Shown here: positions 23,991-36,074 of the stretch, piece by piece
Layout of the letters: each line of letters begins with the position of its first letter
How positions within the stretch are numbered: position 1 is the stretch's first letter
DNA from: Zanthoxylum bungeanum
Taxonomy: Eukaryota; Streptophyta; Magnoliopsida; Sapindales; Rutaceae
Direction of reading: 5' to 3'
Length of the DNA: 64,000 bases
NCBI GenBank assembly: GCA_019454045.1
Contig: SKCR01001884.1
Span: forward strand, 62,001 to 126,000
Program-made: the position numbers and the translations under genes
Notes under the pieces: model-generated
Told to the model about the DNA's origin: nothing
Databases searched by the model: none
Seen by the model: only the letters and a program-made list of their open reading frames with translations

Positions 23991-26149
23991 TTTTAAGGCT
24001 TCTCACCGCATCACATGACAACTTCATATTAAGTTATTAAATTAAATTAATAAATAAATCTATTAAATAAAAATCATATTATAATTTTTAAGCATTCTCA
24101 CCGCGCCACGTGACAACTTCATATTAAAGTTTCAAAATCAAATTAATAAATAAATCTATTAAATAAAAATTATATAACAATAAAAGTATATATTATAATT
24201 TTATAAGAATTCCATTATAATAAAAAAATGTATTATAGTATCATATTAAAATAAAAAAAATACTATTAAATTTTCTACAATTAACCTAATCTCTACGATT
24301 AATTTTTTAATATTAAATTATAAAATTAAAATAATAAATTATTAACATAAGAAATTTATTACAATACAAAAACATAATCTACTATAAAAGTAATAAGTAA
24401 GAAACCTATTAATTTAATTAATTAATTAATATTTAAATTTATTACTATAAATATATAAATTAAATATTTTTAAGCATCATAATCGCTCCACGTGGCGGCT
24501 TCATAATAAAGTTATAAAATTAAATTAATAAATATATAAAATAAAAATACATATTATAATTTTATGAAAATTCTATTATAACAAGAAATAATTTAGACTG
24601 TCCTATTAAAATAAAATAAAAACACTATTAAATTATCTACAATTAATCGAATCTTTACTATTAATTTTTTATTATTAAATTATAAAATCAAAATATCTCT
24701 AAAATTAATTTTTTATTATTAAATTATAAAATTAAAATATCTCTACATTTATTTTTTATTATTAAATTATAAAATTAAAAATACAATCTACTATTAAAAT
24801 GATAAACCTATTAATTTAATTAATTAAATAATATTTTAATTTATTGTTATAAAATTAAAATAAAGAAAAAACATATTATAAAATTAAAATATCTCTATAA
24901 TTTTTTTTTATTAAATTATAAAGTTAAAAATATAAAAAATAAATATTTTTAAGTCTCATCATCGTGCCTCCTAGCGGCTTTATAATAAAGTTATAAAATT
25001 AAATTAATAAATATATTAAATAAAAATATATATTATAATTTTATAAAAAAATCTATTATAACAAGAAACAATGTACAATTAACCGAATCTATATAATTAA
25101 TTTTTAATTATGAAATTATTAAATTAAAATAACTCTATAATTATTTTTTATTATAAAATTACAAACATAGTCTACTATTAAAGTAATAAACCTTTTGATT
25201 TAATTAATTAAATAATATTTTAATTTATTATTATTAAACTATAAAATTTAAAAAAAGAAACTATTATAGTAAGAAAACATATTATAATCTCTCATATGTG
25301 TGTGTGAGTTAAACATTTTTAAACATTCTCATCGTGCCACTTGACAACTTCATATTAAAGTTATAAAATTAAATTAATAAATCTATTAAATAAAAATACA
25401 TATTGTAATAAATAATATATTATAATTTTATAATAATTTTATTATAACAAGAAATATATTATAATATTCTATTAAAATAAAACACACTATTAAATTATCT
25501 ACAATTAACATAATCTCTACAATTAATTTTTTATTATTAAAATATCTCTACAATAATTTTTTATTATTAAATTATAAAATTAAAATAATAAATTATTAAC
25601 ACCGGAAATCTATTGCAATATAAAAACATAATCTACTATTAAAGTAAGAAATTTATTAATTTATTATTATTAAATTATAAAATAAATAAAGAAACCTATT
25701 ATAATAAGAAAACATATTATAATCTCTCATTAAAATAAAAAACATATGTGACACTTAATCTCTACAATTAATTTTTTATTATTAAATTATAAAATTAAAA
25801 TTTATTTACAATTAAATTTTTATTAAATAAAAAATATATTACAATAAAAATACATATTATAATTTTATAAGAATTGTATTATAATATGAAAATATATTAT
25901 ACTATCTTATTATAATTGAAAAATACTATTAAATTTATAAATTAAATTTATAAATCTATTAAATAAGAACCATATTATAACAATAAAATATATTATATTA
26001 TCCAATTAATTTTTGAATAATATCACAGCTAATCTGACGAAAAACATACATATATAAGTTTTTATTATTAAATTAAAAAATTAAAAAAGCAAAAATTATT
26101 AAAATATAAAAAATATAATCTATTATTAAAATAATAAACTTAAATAATA

Positions 26150-26450
26150 GTTACCCACAAAACCTATAACCAATATCTACCATAAAAGTGCCAAGCCACG
26201 ACAGATGGGAAGTTATGCGGCTCAACTACAACATAATGACTCTGATATAGTTGGCCCTTTTGAGTACTTGAATATTTCCCAACAGTTCGGGTAAATTTAC
26301 AGTTATTACTTCGGTGAACATAGTAGCTAAATAATCACAGCGGGTTACATAAGGCATATATTGTAGAAATTGGATGTGGAAAAATGACGACTAAAAATTT
26401 TCTAATTATACAAACGAAAGGCCAAGAAAATTAGATTAAGAAACAAAAAG
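26150..26450. other. Higher-complexity island within the AT-rich block
   Basis: This stretch has more balanced base composition than its surroundings. On the minus strand it contains a run of about 40 codons without a stop, but I do not recognise the peptide. It could be a captured host gene fragment, as Helitrons often carry. Confidence 0.25.
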
Positions 26451-26609
26451 AACTCCAAAAAGAAAGATACACGAGACAAAAAAAGGTACGTATAGAACAA
26501 TTAGAGGGTTGAGATAAGCATTTCCTTTATTTGTGTAATTTTTCTAAAGGTAGTTAGTTTAGATTAAAAAAATAAATAGAAATATACAAATCTATTGTTA
26601 TTAATTTTT

Positions 26610-26840
26610 TTTTTTTTATTTCTTATTATGCTTCAGGATGTAGACTCTAACTATTAGCTATTGCATAGTTAATTAAAATTATTATTTGAGAACTGAGAGA
26701 CAAACAGTGGTGACATGAATATTACGTGTAAGTAAATCAATTGTGTCATTTAAATTATAAAACCAACAAGATCCGGAGCATTTATAAGATCAATACCTAA
26801 ATATATGCTCAATCCGCACAAAACGCGGGTCCTGTGCTAG
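26610..26840 (+). repeat. Helitron-like 3' terminus, first copy
   Basis: Ends CCGCACAAAACGCGGGTCCTGTGCTAG followed by T. A GC-rich hairpin about ten bases before a CTAG end (CTRR) next to T is the hallmark of a Helitron 3' end. About 70-80 percent of the preceding 230 bases recur at 27945-28185. Confidence 0.65.
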
Positions 26841-27939
26841 TTAAATTATAAAATTAAAACATCTTCATCGCGCCACGTAGCGGCTTCATATTAAAATTAC
26901 ATATAAAAACTAATTAATAAATCTATTAAGTAAAAATCATATTATAATAAAAATACATATTATAATTTTATAAGAATTTTATTATAACAAAAAATATATT
27001 ATAATATCATATAACATAATCTCTATAATTAATTTTTTTAATATTAGATTATAAAATTAAAATATCTCTACATTTATTTTTTATTATTAAATTATAAAAT
27101 TAAAATAATAAATTATTAACATAAGGAACCTATTACAATTTAAAAACATACTATACCATTTAAGTAAGAAACCTATTAATTTAATTATTGATTTAGTTTA
27201 TTATTATAAAATTATAAAATTAAATAAAGAAAATATATTATAATCTCTCATTAAAATAAAAAACATATGTGGCACTTAATCTCTACAATTAGCATCTACT
27301 TAATTTTTATTATTAAATTATAAAATTAATATATCTTTATAATTAATTTTTTATTAAATAAAAACTTATTACAATAAAAATACATATTATAATTTTATAA
27401 GAACTTTATTATAATAAAAAAATATATTATACTATCATATTATAATTAAAAAACACTATTAAATTATAAAATTAAATTAATAAATCCATAAATAAGAACC
27501 ATATGATAACAATAAAATATATTATACTATCCGATTAATTTTTGAATATTATCATTGATAATCCGACAAAAATATAAATATACATATATATATATATAAG
27601 TTAAATATTTTTAAGTCTCCTATCGCGCCACATGACACTTAATCTCAACAATTAATTTTTTTTATTACTTATTATAATAATAAAATATATTATAATCTTC
27701 TATTAAAATAAAAAAAAAATTATGTGACACATAATCTCTACAATTAATATTTTTATTATTAAATTATAAAATTATAATAATAAATTATTAAAATAAAAAA
27801 TCTATTACAATATAAATATATATCATCATATTAAAATAAGAAACCTAAATAGTAGCCGCCCACAAAACCTAAATAAATTTTTTGATTTCGGGTCTATTAT
27901 TATTTGTTATTATATTTTGAATTATTTCTATAAGTTTTT

Positions 27940-28185
27940 TTTTTAATTTCATTAATTTTTTTTTATTTATCGCACTTAAGGATGCAGACTCTAACTATTA
28001 GCTATTGTACAGTGAATTAGAAATATTATTTCAGAATTGAGAAACAAACAGATGAGATATAAATATTACGTGTAAGTAAATCAATTGTCTCATTTAGACT
28101 ATAAAATCGATAAGATCCGAAGTATTTATAAGATCAATACCTAAAATATCTATTTAACCAGCACAAAATGCGGGTCATGTATTAA
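27940..28185 (+). repeat. Helitron-like 3' terminus, second decayed copy
   Basis: Same sequence as 26610-26840 with substitutions; the hairpin reads CCAGCACAAAATGCGGG and the CTAG end has become TTAA. This is an older copy of the same family. Confidence 0.55.
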
Positions 28186-28190
28186 TACAT

Positions 28191-29247
28191 TATAAAACTT
28201 TATTAATAAGCTTATAAAATAATGTTGATGATTTTTTTATGCAAGGATGATCTTGCGTGGTCCTCATGGAACTTATAAAATATGATGCTATCTTATAAAT
28301 GACCCGACGCAGTTGAAAAGAAGAAACATGTACAATAAATAAATGATTTTTTAAAAAAAAATAGAATAAATAACTGAACTTGAATGAATTGTGGTTATTC
28401 AGACGTTAGTTCAATATGAAATGCATCAACTCACACCACGTTGACGGAAAATTTCCATACAAACATAGACAATAATAACATGGGAAATCTCGCTGTCAAA
28501 TCATCCGACCTAAATTTAAGTGGAACAAATAATTAAAATTTCTGACTGTCTCAAACTCTTATAAAAAAATACACCATTTAGATTCGAACTCAAGACCTGA
28601 CAACCAAATCCTAAACCTTTTTGTCACCAAATCACACATCTTAATAACTACATGATTATAAAGATATTTGATAAATCAAGAGTCACTAGATAAATAATCT
28701 CATTAATATACCAATAATACTACACATAAATATTGATAGGGATGTAATTTTCCCCAATCTCATTTAGGATATATTTTTATATTCTAATTTAAAACGAGAC
28801 GAGATTTTAACATAATTAGATAAAATAAAAAAAACATGACATGATTTTAACGGGATGATATCATAATATTTTTGTCTCGAAAAAAAATACAAGAATATTT
28901 TTTAAATCATGATTATATATATAAGATGAGATCGAGATTGAGATTGAGATTGATAAACTCTTATATGTCCCTTGACTCCCTTCTCATTGTCACCCCTGCA
29001 AGTAAATATCCTATCTTTTTGTTGTCAAAAACATAATATTGCTCTCACAATCGTGACAAAATTGGAAACCTCCTTCTTGTAAAATGGGGAGTAAATGCCA
29101 ACTGACTCCACTGAAGAATTATCAGTTAGTTTATTCGAATCTTAAATGATCTATCACTAATTAAAAGTGTCCTAATGATATTCATTAAAGATATATTTCT
29201 AGAAAGTTTTCATATCATTTTTATGGGAAATATAAAAAATTATCAAT
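28191..29247. other. AT-rich spacer with a MITE
   Basis: No gene is seen. 28737-28998 has ends TAGGGATGTAAT and CATTGTCACCCCTG, which pair imperfectly like hAT MITE termini, with a GAGATTGAGATTGAGATT microrepeat near the right end. Confidence 0.4.
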
Positions 29248-30031
29248 TGACGGCTGATTTTGGTCTCAGGGGCAATATGGGAATATTACTCCCGAGACAA
29301 TCCTCCTCCTCAATAGTGAATTTGTTTGGTTATGGGGGACCAAAAGCAAACTTAGCAAAAGACAGATAAATACACCAATCGACAAAGAGATTTAACGTGG
29401 TTCGGCGGATCTTGGTCCGACCTACGTCCACGGGCACAAAAGGATGATACTTTTATTACTCAAACACGCTTCTCAGCTCTCTCTTTTGTTTACAAGTCTC
29501 ACAATAATGATCTTGATCTCCACTTTTAACTTCCTCCCTTTATGCACACTCTACCCTTCTATTTATAATAGTGTAGAAATCAGATTCCTTCTCCTACAAG
29601 AATTTCCTAGTTGAAAACTATTATTCCTTTTCCCATAAGGATTCATAGTCAAAACTATTCTCTTTTCTCATAAGGATTCCTAATCAAAACTACATTTACT
29701 TTCTTTATCCTACTAGGACTCTGACTCACCAGTTTTCCCCATGAAAATATGATAACTTGTCGTCTTATCCGCAAGAATAGGGTGTCATCTTCCGGAGCAC
29801 GCCTCGCCATATGCTCGGTTTTCATGAGGTCGGTCATAATGGTCATTTGAGTTGAGAATGTTGTTGTCGATCTGATAATGCCCGGTCATCCGATCTTATG
29901 TGGTCGGGTTACATATCATAAGTGCTCGGCCCCTAACTCATGTGGTCGGATCGGTATTAAACAAGAGAGTTCCCATTTTTACCTCTGTCGTACTGCTTAA
30001 ATATCATAGTGCTTAAAAAACACTATCAACA
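29248..30031 (-). repeat. LTR (3' LTR of the minus-strand derivative element)
   Basis: On the plus strand it runs TGACGGCTG to CACTATCAACA and is almost identical to 33440-34219. Confidence 0.9.
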
Positions 30032-30224
30032 TCTATCCCCTAGTTCTCGGTAACAACGAGTTTGCGAGTTGATGCCGGGAACTATAAAAAAAAGTTGGTG
30101 TGCCGATGATTCCGTCGGTGGTCACTCCAGGAACGCAGAGAAAAATGCATGGCTGCAAATCTGGTCCTTCCCGCCACCTTCATGTGCTCAGTCAACGAGG
30201 ATCCCGATATCTACCCGTGGAGAA

Positions 30225-31318
30225 AATGATTTGCCCTTATGCTGATGACGATCGACTCGGTGGACGTAACCCGACCCCGAGTTGAGAAGAATATTTGGTT
30301 CTGGGGGAATGTCACCTCCCCAGACCAATAAAGGGCCGACCATGGGGGAGATGCTCCGATCCCATGCCGATGATAAGTCTCTCGGTGGGACGTAACCCGA
30401 CCCCGAGCTAAAAGAAAGACTTGGCTATGGGGGAATGTTACATCCCCAGTCCAAAGAAGCCGACTCGGTGGGACGTAACCCCCCGACCCCGAGCTAAAAG
30501 AAAGACTTGACTCTGGGGAAATGTTACATCTCCAGTCCAAAGAAGCCGACTCGGTGGGACGTAACCCGACCCCGAGCTGAATAAAGACTTGGCTCTGGGG
30601 GAATATTACATCCTCAGTCCAAAAAAGCCGACTCGGTGGGACGTAACCCGACCCCGAGCTGAATAAAGACTTGGCTCTGGGGGAATGTTACATCCCCAGT
30701 CCAAAGAAGCCGACTCGGTGGGACGTAACTCGACCCCGAGCTAAAAGACTTGGCTCTGGGGGAATGTTACATCCCCAGTCCAAAGAAGCCGACTCGGTGG
30801 GACGTAACCCGACCCCGAGCTAAAAGAAAAACTTGGCTTGGGGAAATGTTACATCTCCAGTCCAAAGAAGCCGACTCGGTGGGACGTAACCCGACCCCGA
30901 GCTGAATAAAGACTTGGCTCTGGGGGAATATTACATCCTCAGTCCAAAAAAGCCGACTCGGTGGGACGTAACCCGACCCCGAGCTGAATAAAGACTTGGC
31001 TCTGGGGGAATGTTACATCCCCAGTCCAAAGAAGCCGACTCGGTGGGACGTAACTCGACCCCGAGCTAAAAGACTTGGCTCTGGGGGAATGTTACATCCC
31101 CAGTCCAAAGAAGCCGACTCGGTGGGACGTAACCCGACCCCGAGCTAAAAGAAAAAACTTGGCTCTGGGGGAATGTTACATCCTCAGTCCAAAGAAGCCG
31201 ATTCGGTGGGACGTAACCCGACCCCGAGAGCTGAAAGAAAGACTTGGCTCTGGGGGAATGTTACATCCCCAGTCCAAAGAAGCCGACTCGGTGGGACATA
31301 ACCCGACCCCGAGTTGAA
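30225..31318. repeat. Tandem array 1, about 82 bp unit
   Basis: Units start GCCGACTCGGTGGGACGTAA at 30459, 30545, 30627, 30709, 30788, 30870, 30952 and onward. Each has two hairpins: CTCGG...CCGAG, and CTGGGG...CCCCAG around GAATGTTACAT. A block of four units (about 325 bases), with its private variants, is itself repeated. Long apparent reading frames through the array are by-products of the repeat and are not genes. Confidence 0.9.
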
Positions 31319-32425
31319 TAAACCATAAGGCCTCGATGGAACAAAATCCAGCCCCGAGCCGAATAACCAAGCGGCATCGGCGGAATGAAATCCAGCCCCG
31401 AGCCGAATAAACAGTGGCCTCGGCGGAACGAAATCCAGCCCCGAGCCGAATAAACAAGTGGCCTCGGCGGAACGAAATCCAGGCCCGAGCCGAATAAACA
31501 AGTGGCCTCGGCGGAACGAAATCCAGCCCCGAGCCGAATATAACAAGTGGCATCGGCGGAACGAAATTCAGCCCCGAGCCGAATAATAAACAAGTGGCAT
31601 CGGCGGAACGAAGTCCAACCCCTAGCCGAATAAACAAGTGGCCTCGGCGGAACGAAATCCAGCCCCGAGCCGAATAAACAAGTGGCATCGGCGGAACGAA
31701 GTCCAACCCCTAGCCGAATAAACAAGTGGCATCGGCGGAACGAAATCCAGCCCCGAGCCGAATAAACAAGTGGCCTCGGCGGAACAAAGTCCAACCCCTA
31801 GCGAAATAAACAAGTGGCCTCGGCGGAACGAAATCCAGGCCCGAGCCGAATAAACAAGTGGCCTCGGCGGAACGAAATCCAGCCCCGAGCCGAATAAACA
31901 AGTGGCATCGGCGGAACGAAATTCAGCCCCGAGCCGAATAAACAAGTGGCATCGGCGGAACGAAGTCCAACCCCTAGCCGAATAAACAAGTGGCCTCGGC
32001 GGAACGAAATCCAGCTGCGAGCCGAATAAACAAGTGGCATCGGCGGAACGAAGTCCAACCCCTAACCGAATAAACAAGTGGCCTCGGCGGAACGAAATCC
32101 AGCCCCGAGCCGAATAAACAATTGGCCTCGGCGGAACAAAGTCCAACCCCTAGCCGAATAAACAAGGGTGGCGGCGCGCGGAACGAAATCCAGGCCCGAG
32201 CCGAATAAACAAGTGGCCTCGGCGGAACGAAATCCAGCCCCGAGCGAATATAAACAAGTGGCCTCGGCGGAACAAAGTCCAACCCCTAGCCGAATAAACA
32301 AGTGGCCTCGGCGGAACGAAATCCAGGCCCGAGCCGAATAAACAAGTGGCCTCGGCGGAACGAAATCCAGCCCCGAGCCGAATAAACAAGTGGATCGGCG
32401 GAACGAAATTCAGCCCCGAGCCGAA
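31319..32425. repeat. Tandem array 2, about 43-44 bp unit
   Basis: About 25 copies of AAGTGGCCTCGGCGGAACGA followed by AATCCAGCCCCGAGCCGAAT. Variants (CCTCGG or CATCGG; CCAGCCCCGAG or CCAACCCCTAG) are interspersed. Each unit can fold through CTCGG/CCGAG. The unit is clearly related to the first half of the array 1 unit. Confidence 0.9.
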
Positions 32426-32920
32426 AAGAAACATCGGCTCGGCGGTACAAGAGCAGACCCGAGCCGAAAAGAAACATCGATCTCGGCGGTACAAGAGCAG
32501 ACCCGAGCAGGAAAGAAACATCGGTCTCGGCGGTTACAAGAGCAGACCCAAGCCGGAATGAAAACATCGGTCTCGGCGGTACAAGAGCAGACCCGAGCCG
32601 GAATGAAACATCGGTCTCGGCGGTACAAGAGCAGACCCGAGCCGGAATGAAACATCGGTTCTCGGCGGTACAAGAGCAGACCCGAGCGGGAAAGAGACAT
32701 CGGTCTCGGCGGTACAAGAGCAGACCCGAGCCAGAAAGAGACATCGGTCTCGGCGGTACAAGAGCAGACCCGAGCCGGAAAGAGACATCGGTCTCGGCGG
32801 TACAAGAGCAGACCGAGCCGGAAAGAGACATGGTCTCGGCGGTACAAGAGCAGACCCGAGCCGTAAAACATATATCAACAGAACGGACTCGGCGATACAA
32901 GAGCAGACCCGAGCCGTAAA
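32426..32920. repeat. Tandem array 3, about 44 bp unit
   Basis: About eleven copies of ATCGGTCTCGGCGGTACAAG followed by AGCAGACCCGAGCCGGAAAG. It shares the CTCGGCGG and CCCGAGCC arms with array 2 but has a different middle. Confidence 0.9.
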
Positions 32921-33083
32921 ACAAATATCAAAACCATTGTGTGGGCCATAACAAACAAGCATAATCAAATGTCAACCTAATATAGAAGAGGTCTTACTCA
33001 CCTTTTTGGGATCCGTTGTCTTTCTTGCAACTCTACAAGGGTCACTACAAGCAAGGCTTTTTTTAATACATCTTCTTTGCATC

Positions 33084-33410
33084 TCAGCATTCCAAACATC
33101 TGACCGGATGACTTCCGCTATCAACTTGGTCGACCTCAAAAATCGATTGGTCTATGTACACACTGAGATAGCCTTCTTTCACCAAGTCTTCCACCTGCTC
33201 CCGCAGGTCTCTGCACCCATTCGAAGCATGTCCCCTTATGTTATGGTAGATACAGTATGCCCTACTATTTCCCTCCTCAATCGGGAACCTCCTCAAATTA
33301 GGCTCGACCAACAGACCTTTACCATGGATTTCCCGAACTATCTGGTGAAGTCCCTGACGATCGGTGATTTCCATCTTCTGCCATCGTCTTACTACGCGAG
33401 CTGTTTTTTG
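33084..33410 (-). pseudogene. gag: gag remnant of a Tat-like Ty3/gypsy element
   Basis: On the minus strand an ATG shortly after the primer site opens a short frame (MAEDGNHRSSG) that soon stops. A second frame then encodes AYCIYHNIRGHASNGCRDLR followed by an EDLVKEGYL segment. This is like the C-x3-H...GH-x4-C zinc-binding and coil region near the C-terminus of Tat/Ogre-type gag. The capsid region between them has been deleted. The long frame that appears to run through LTR, primer site and gag is accidental. Confidence 0.6.
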
Positions 33411-33415
33411 TTGAG

Positions 33416-33435
33416 TTCCCCACAGACGGCGCCAA
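33416..33435 (-). other. Primer binding site of the derivative element
   Basis: On the minus strand TTGGCGCCGTCTGTGGGGAA lies just after the LTR end. TGGCGCC starts are common for Ty3/gypsy primer sites. I do not assign the tRNA. Confidence 0.65.
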
Positions 33436-33439
33436 CTGT

Positions 33440-34219
33440 TGACGGCTGATTTTGGTCTCAGGGGCAATATGGGAATATTACTCCCGAGACAATCCTCCCT
33501 CAATAGTGAATTTGTTTGGTTTTGGGGACCAAAAGTAAACTTAGCAAAAGACAGATAAATACACCAATCGACAAAGAGATTTAACGTGGTTCGGCGGATC
33601 TTGGTCCGACCTACGTCCACGGGCACAAAAAGGATGATACTTTTATTACTCAAACACGCTTCTCAGCTCTCTCTTTTGTTTAAAAGTCTCACACATAATG
33701 ATCTTGATCTCCACTTTTAACTTCCTCCCTTTATGCACACTCTACCCTTCTATTTATAATAGTGTAGAAATCAGATTCCTTCTCCTACAAGAATTTCCTA
33801 GTTGAAACTATTCTCTTTTCCCATAAGGATTCCTAGTCAAAACTATTCCATTTTCTCATAAGGATTCCTAATCAAAACTACATTTACTTTCTTTATCCTA
33901 CTAGGACTCTGACTCACCAGTTTTTCCCATGAAAATATGATAAATTGTCGTCTTATCCGCAAGAATAGGGTGTCATCTTCCGGAGCACGCCTCGCCATAT
34001 GCTCGGTTTTCATGAGGTCGGTCATAATGGTCATTTGAGCTGAGAATGTTGTTGTCGATCTGATAATGCCCGGTCATCCGATCTTATGTGGTCGGGTTAC
34101 AGATCATAAGTTCTCGGCCTCTAACTCATGTGGTCGGATCGGTATTAAACAAGAGAGTTCCCTTTTTTACCTCTGTCGTACTGCTTAAATATCATAGTGC
34201 TTAAAAAACACTATCAACA
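33440..34219 (-). repeat. LTR (5' LTR of the minus-strand derivative element)
   Basis: 780 bases, plus-strand TGACGGCTG to ATCAACA. It differs from the left LTR by roughly 20 substitutions and a few one- or two-base indels by eye. Confidence 0.9.
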
Positions 34220-36066
34220 ATATTAATTACTTTTTCCTTTTTTCCCATAAATTTTTTTCTAAAATAGATCATTAATAAGTGCGTTTAGAACACACATTAG
34301 CATTTCCCATTAAAATTTATAATGGGTTAGTTCTCGTTGTTGACTTTATTTCTATATGAAAATCTTAACCACGTATCAATAAATAAGAAAGTCATATGCC
34401 ACATCAAATATTTCAACTATGTATATATAACATTAGTCATCTTTATAATTAGTACAATATGAAATTAGTAATTGAGATTTTTAAATTTTCTGGCCAAGTA
34501 TTCTAGAAAAATGACAAATAATTAATCATTTTATTGCAATATCCACTCAATCACTAATAGCTTCCAAATCGTGTAAAAAAATTTGGCTATTAATGAATAT
34601 ATATTGGTGCGAAGTCAACGATTATGTTGTTTAGATGATCTATTAATTTGTTTGTTAATGATTTAATAATGTTAATTATATTTTATAGTAAGCAGTTACT
34701 TTATGATTGCATTTATCAACTTTCATACTTGGATTTTATTATAATTGTTTTTTTTTTCCCTGAAAGACAACTTTTCTTAGGGGATATATTGAATTGAGAT
34801 TTTAAAAGACTATTTTAAGTTAAATAAATCTTGTGGTATTTAATTAATTAGATTCTTATACTTGTAAGTCATAGACTTTAGATAATAAGATTTTATACAT
34901 ATAATAAAGAAAAAATGAGCGATACTTTTTTTTTTGTTCAAAAGTTAGTTAAACATTCCTCAAATGAGAGTTAACTTGTAAATATTTACGAGGTTTTGCT
35001 CAATTTTCGAGTCCTATTTTTTGACCGTTTATTGACAAAAGTATGATTTTGTTGAAAAGTTATCGGCCTAAATTTTTGAAAGACAATATTCTAATTGGAA
35101 AATGCATTTTCATATTAGATTGTGTTTGGTAAAGAGTATTATATTGAGAATATTAGTTAATTTATAAGATACGGAGCAAATATTAGAGTAAAAACTAACG
35201 TCAAAAAATAATATAATATTATGATAATATAATTTTATATTAGTGTTAAAAATATGTTTGACGGATAATTTTAACTCTAGCGAAACACTTTGTACCCTTC
35301 ATATTTTAAAATCAATGAGATTTCAATGAGTTTTAAAACTTAAAGGTAGGTTTTGGTTTACTTTTAAAAAACATCATCAATAATACACTTATGTCATATT
35401 TATACCCACTTTATATTTGTTGTAAAACGATACTGTTTTTAAAACCAAGCCTCTTTTTTCCTTTCATTTTCCTTATTCAACTTTGTAGGACATTGTGTCC
35501 CAAAATTAATCATTAAATATAATGATAATTATATAGTGTAAGATTATGAAAATTAATCATGGGTTAATTAGTTAATTTGGACCTTAAGTGGGCTAACATT
35601 CTAAATGGGCCAAAGGATAATTAATTATCTATTTAACTAATTAGAATCTGATAATAATGACCAGGATTAGCAAATCTAGTTAAATTCAAATTGAATTTAT
35701 CCTTATCTCTAGGGTTTTTGAGGCCGGAGGTATTGCTTCAATATTTGGGTTACACTTACCTATGAAAGATTGTAAAGAGAAACCTTAGTACTTGAGAGAG
35801 GTTCATGAATCATTGTCAAGATCCCAACAAGAGTTTTATTTCGTTCGTTGAAGGAATTCATATGTACATTATAGAGGTGCTATGCTTGGAGCACTTGGTG
35901 GATTTTTCAAATTAAAGAAGACTTCATTGCATAAGGTATAATTTACTTTAATGTAAAATATATATTTCATATGTGATTTCATGTGATGTGATTTTTGTTA
36001 AAAGCATCAAAATTTTGATCTACGACTTAATTGAATTTAAATAAATCAAATATATTTTATTTGATC
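34220..36066. other. AT-rich spacer, possible LTR remnant at its right end
   Basis: No gene is seen. From about 35480 the sequence resembles an LTR tail, with TTTCTGCATTAC reconstructed across the hAT insertion site, like the TTCCGCTGCGTTAC end of other copia LTRs here. Too weak to define borders. Confidence 0.25.
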
Positions 36067-36074
36067 ATTTCTGC

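Larger units (their letters stand above)
23989..28190 (+). mobile_element. AT-rich block of nested Helitron-like, non-autonomous elements
   Basis: The block is dominated by TTATTATTAAATTATAAAATTAAAAT-like words. A G+C-richer unit of the form TTTTTAAGC-TTCTCATCGCGCCACGTG-CAACTTCATA-TAAAGTT recurs about seven times (near 23990, 24087, 24467, 24945, 25315, 26860 and 27605). Two related 3' segments of about 230-250 bases end in a CCGC...GCGG hairpin, as at Helitron ends. No Rep/helicase frame is present, so these are non-autonomous. Individual element borders are not resolved. Confidence 0.5.
29248..34219 (-). mobile_element. Non-autonomous Ty3/gypsy derivative filled with tandem repeats (LARD/TR-GAG type)
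   Basis: Two LTRs of about 780 bases (29248-30031 and 33440-34219), about 97 percent alike by eye, indicate a fairly recent insertion. On the minus strand the primer site follows the right LTR and the purine tract AACTAGGGGATAGATG precedes the left LTR. The interior has only a short gag remnant near the primer site and about 2.7 kb of tandem repeats; no protease, reverse transcriptase or integrase is present. It would depend on a related full element. No clear target duplication was found. Confidence 0.85.

Noticed and set aside
23989..28190. Possible plastid or mitochondrial insertion because of the extreme AT content
   Set aside because: No organelle genes are recognised, and the repeats and Helitron-like ends explain the region better.
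30225..32920. CRISPR-like array because of regular 44 bp spacing
   Set aside because: There are no unique spacers between repeats, and the region lies within a plant LTR element.
30211..32968. Long overlapping reading frames on both strands (up to 212 codons) with repeated GLDFVPPRP or CSCTAETDVSF peptides
   Set aside because: They are by-products of GC-rich tandem arrays without stop codons in several frames at once; the units are not multiples of three, so the repeat has no preferred frame.
33084..33653. A 189-codon minus-strand frame
   Set aside because: It runs from the LTR through the primer site into the gag remnant; only the gag-like end has coding character.
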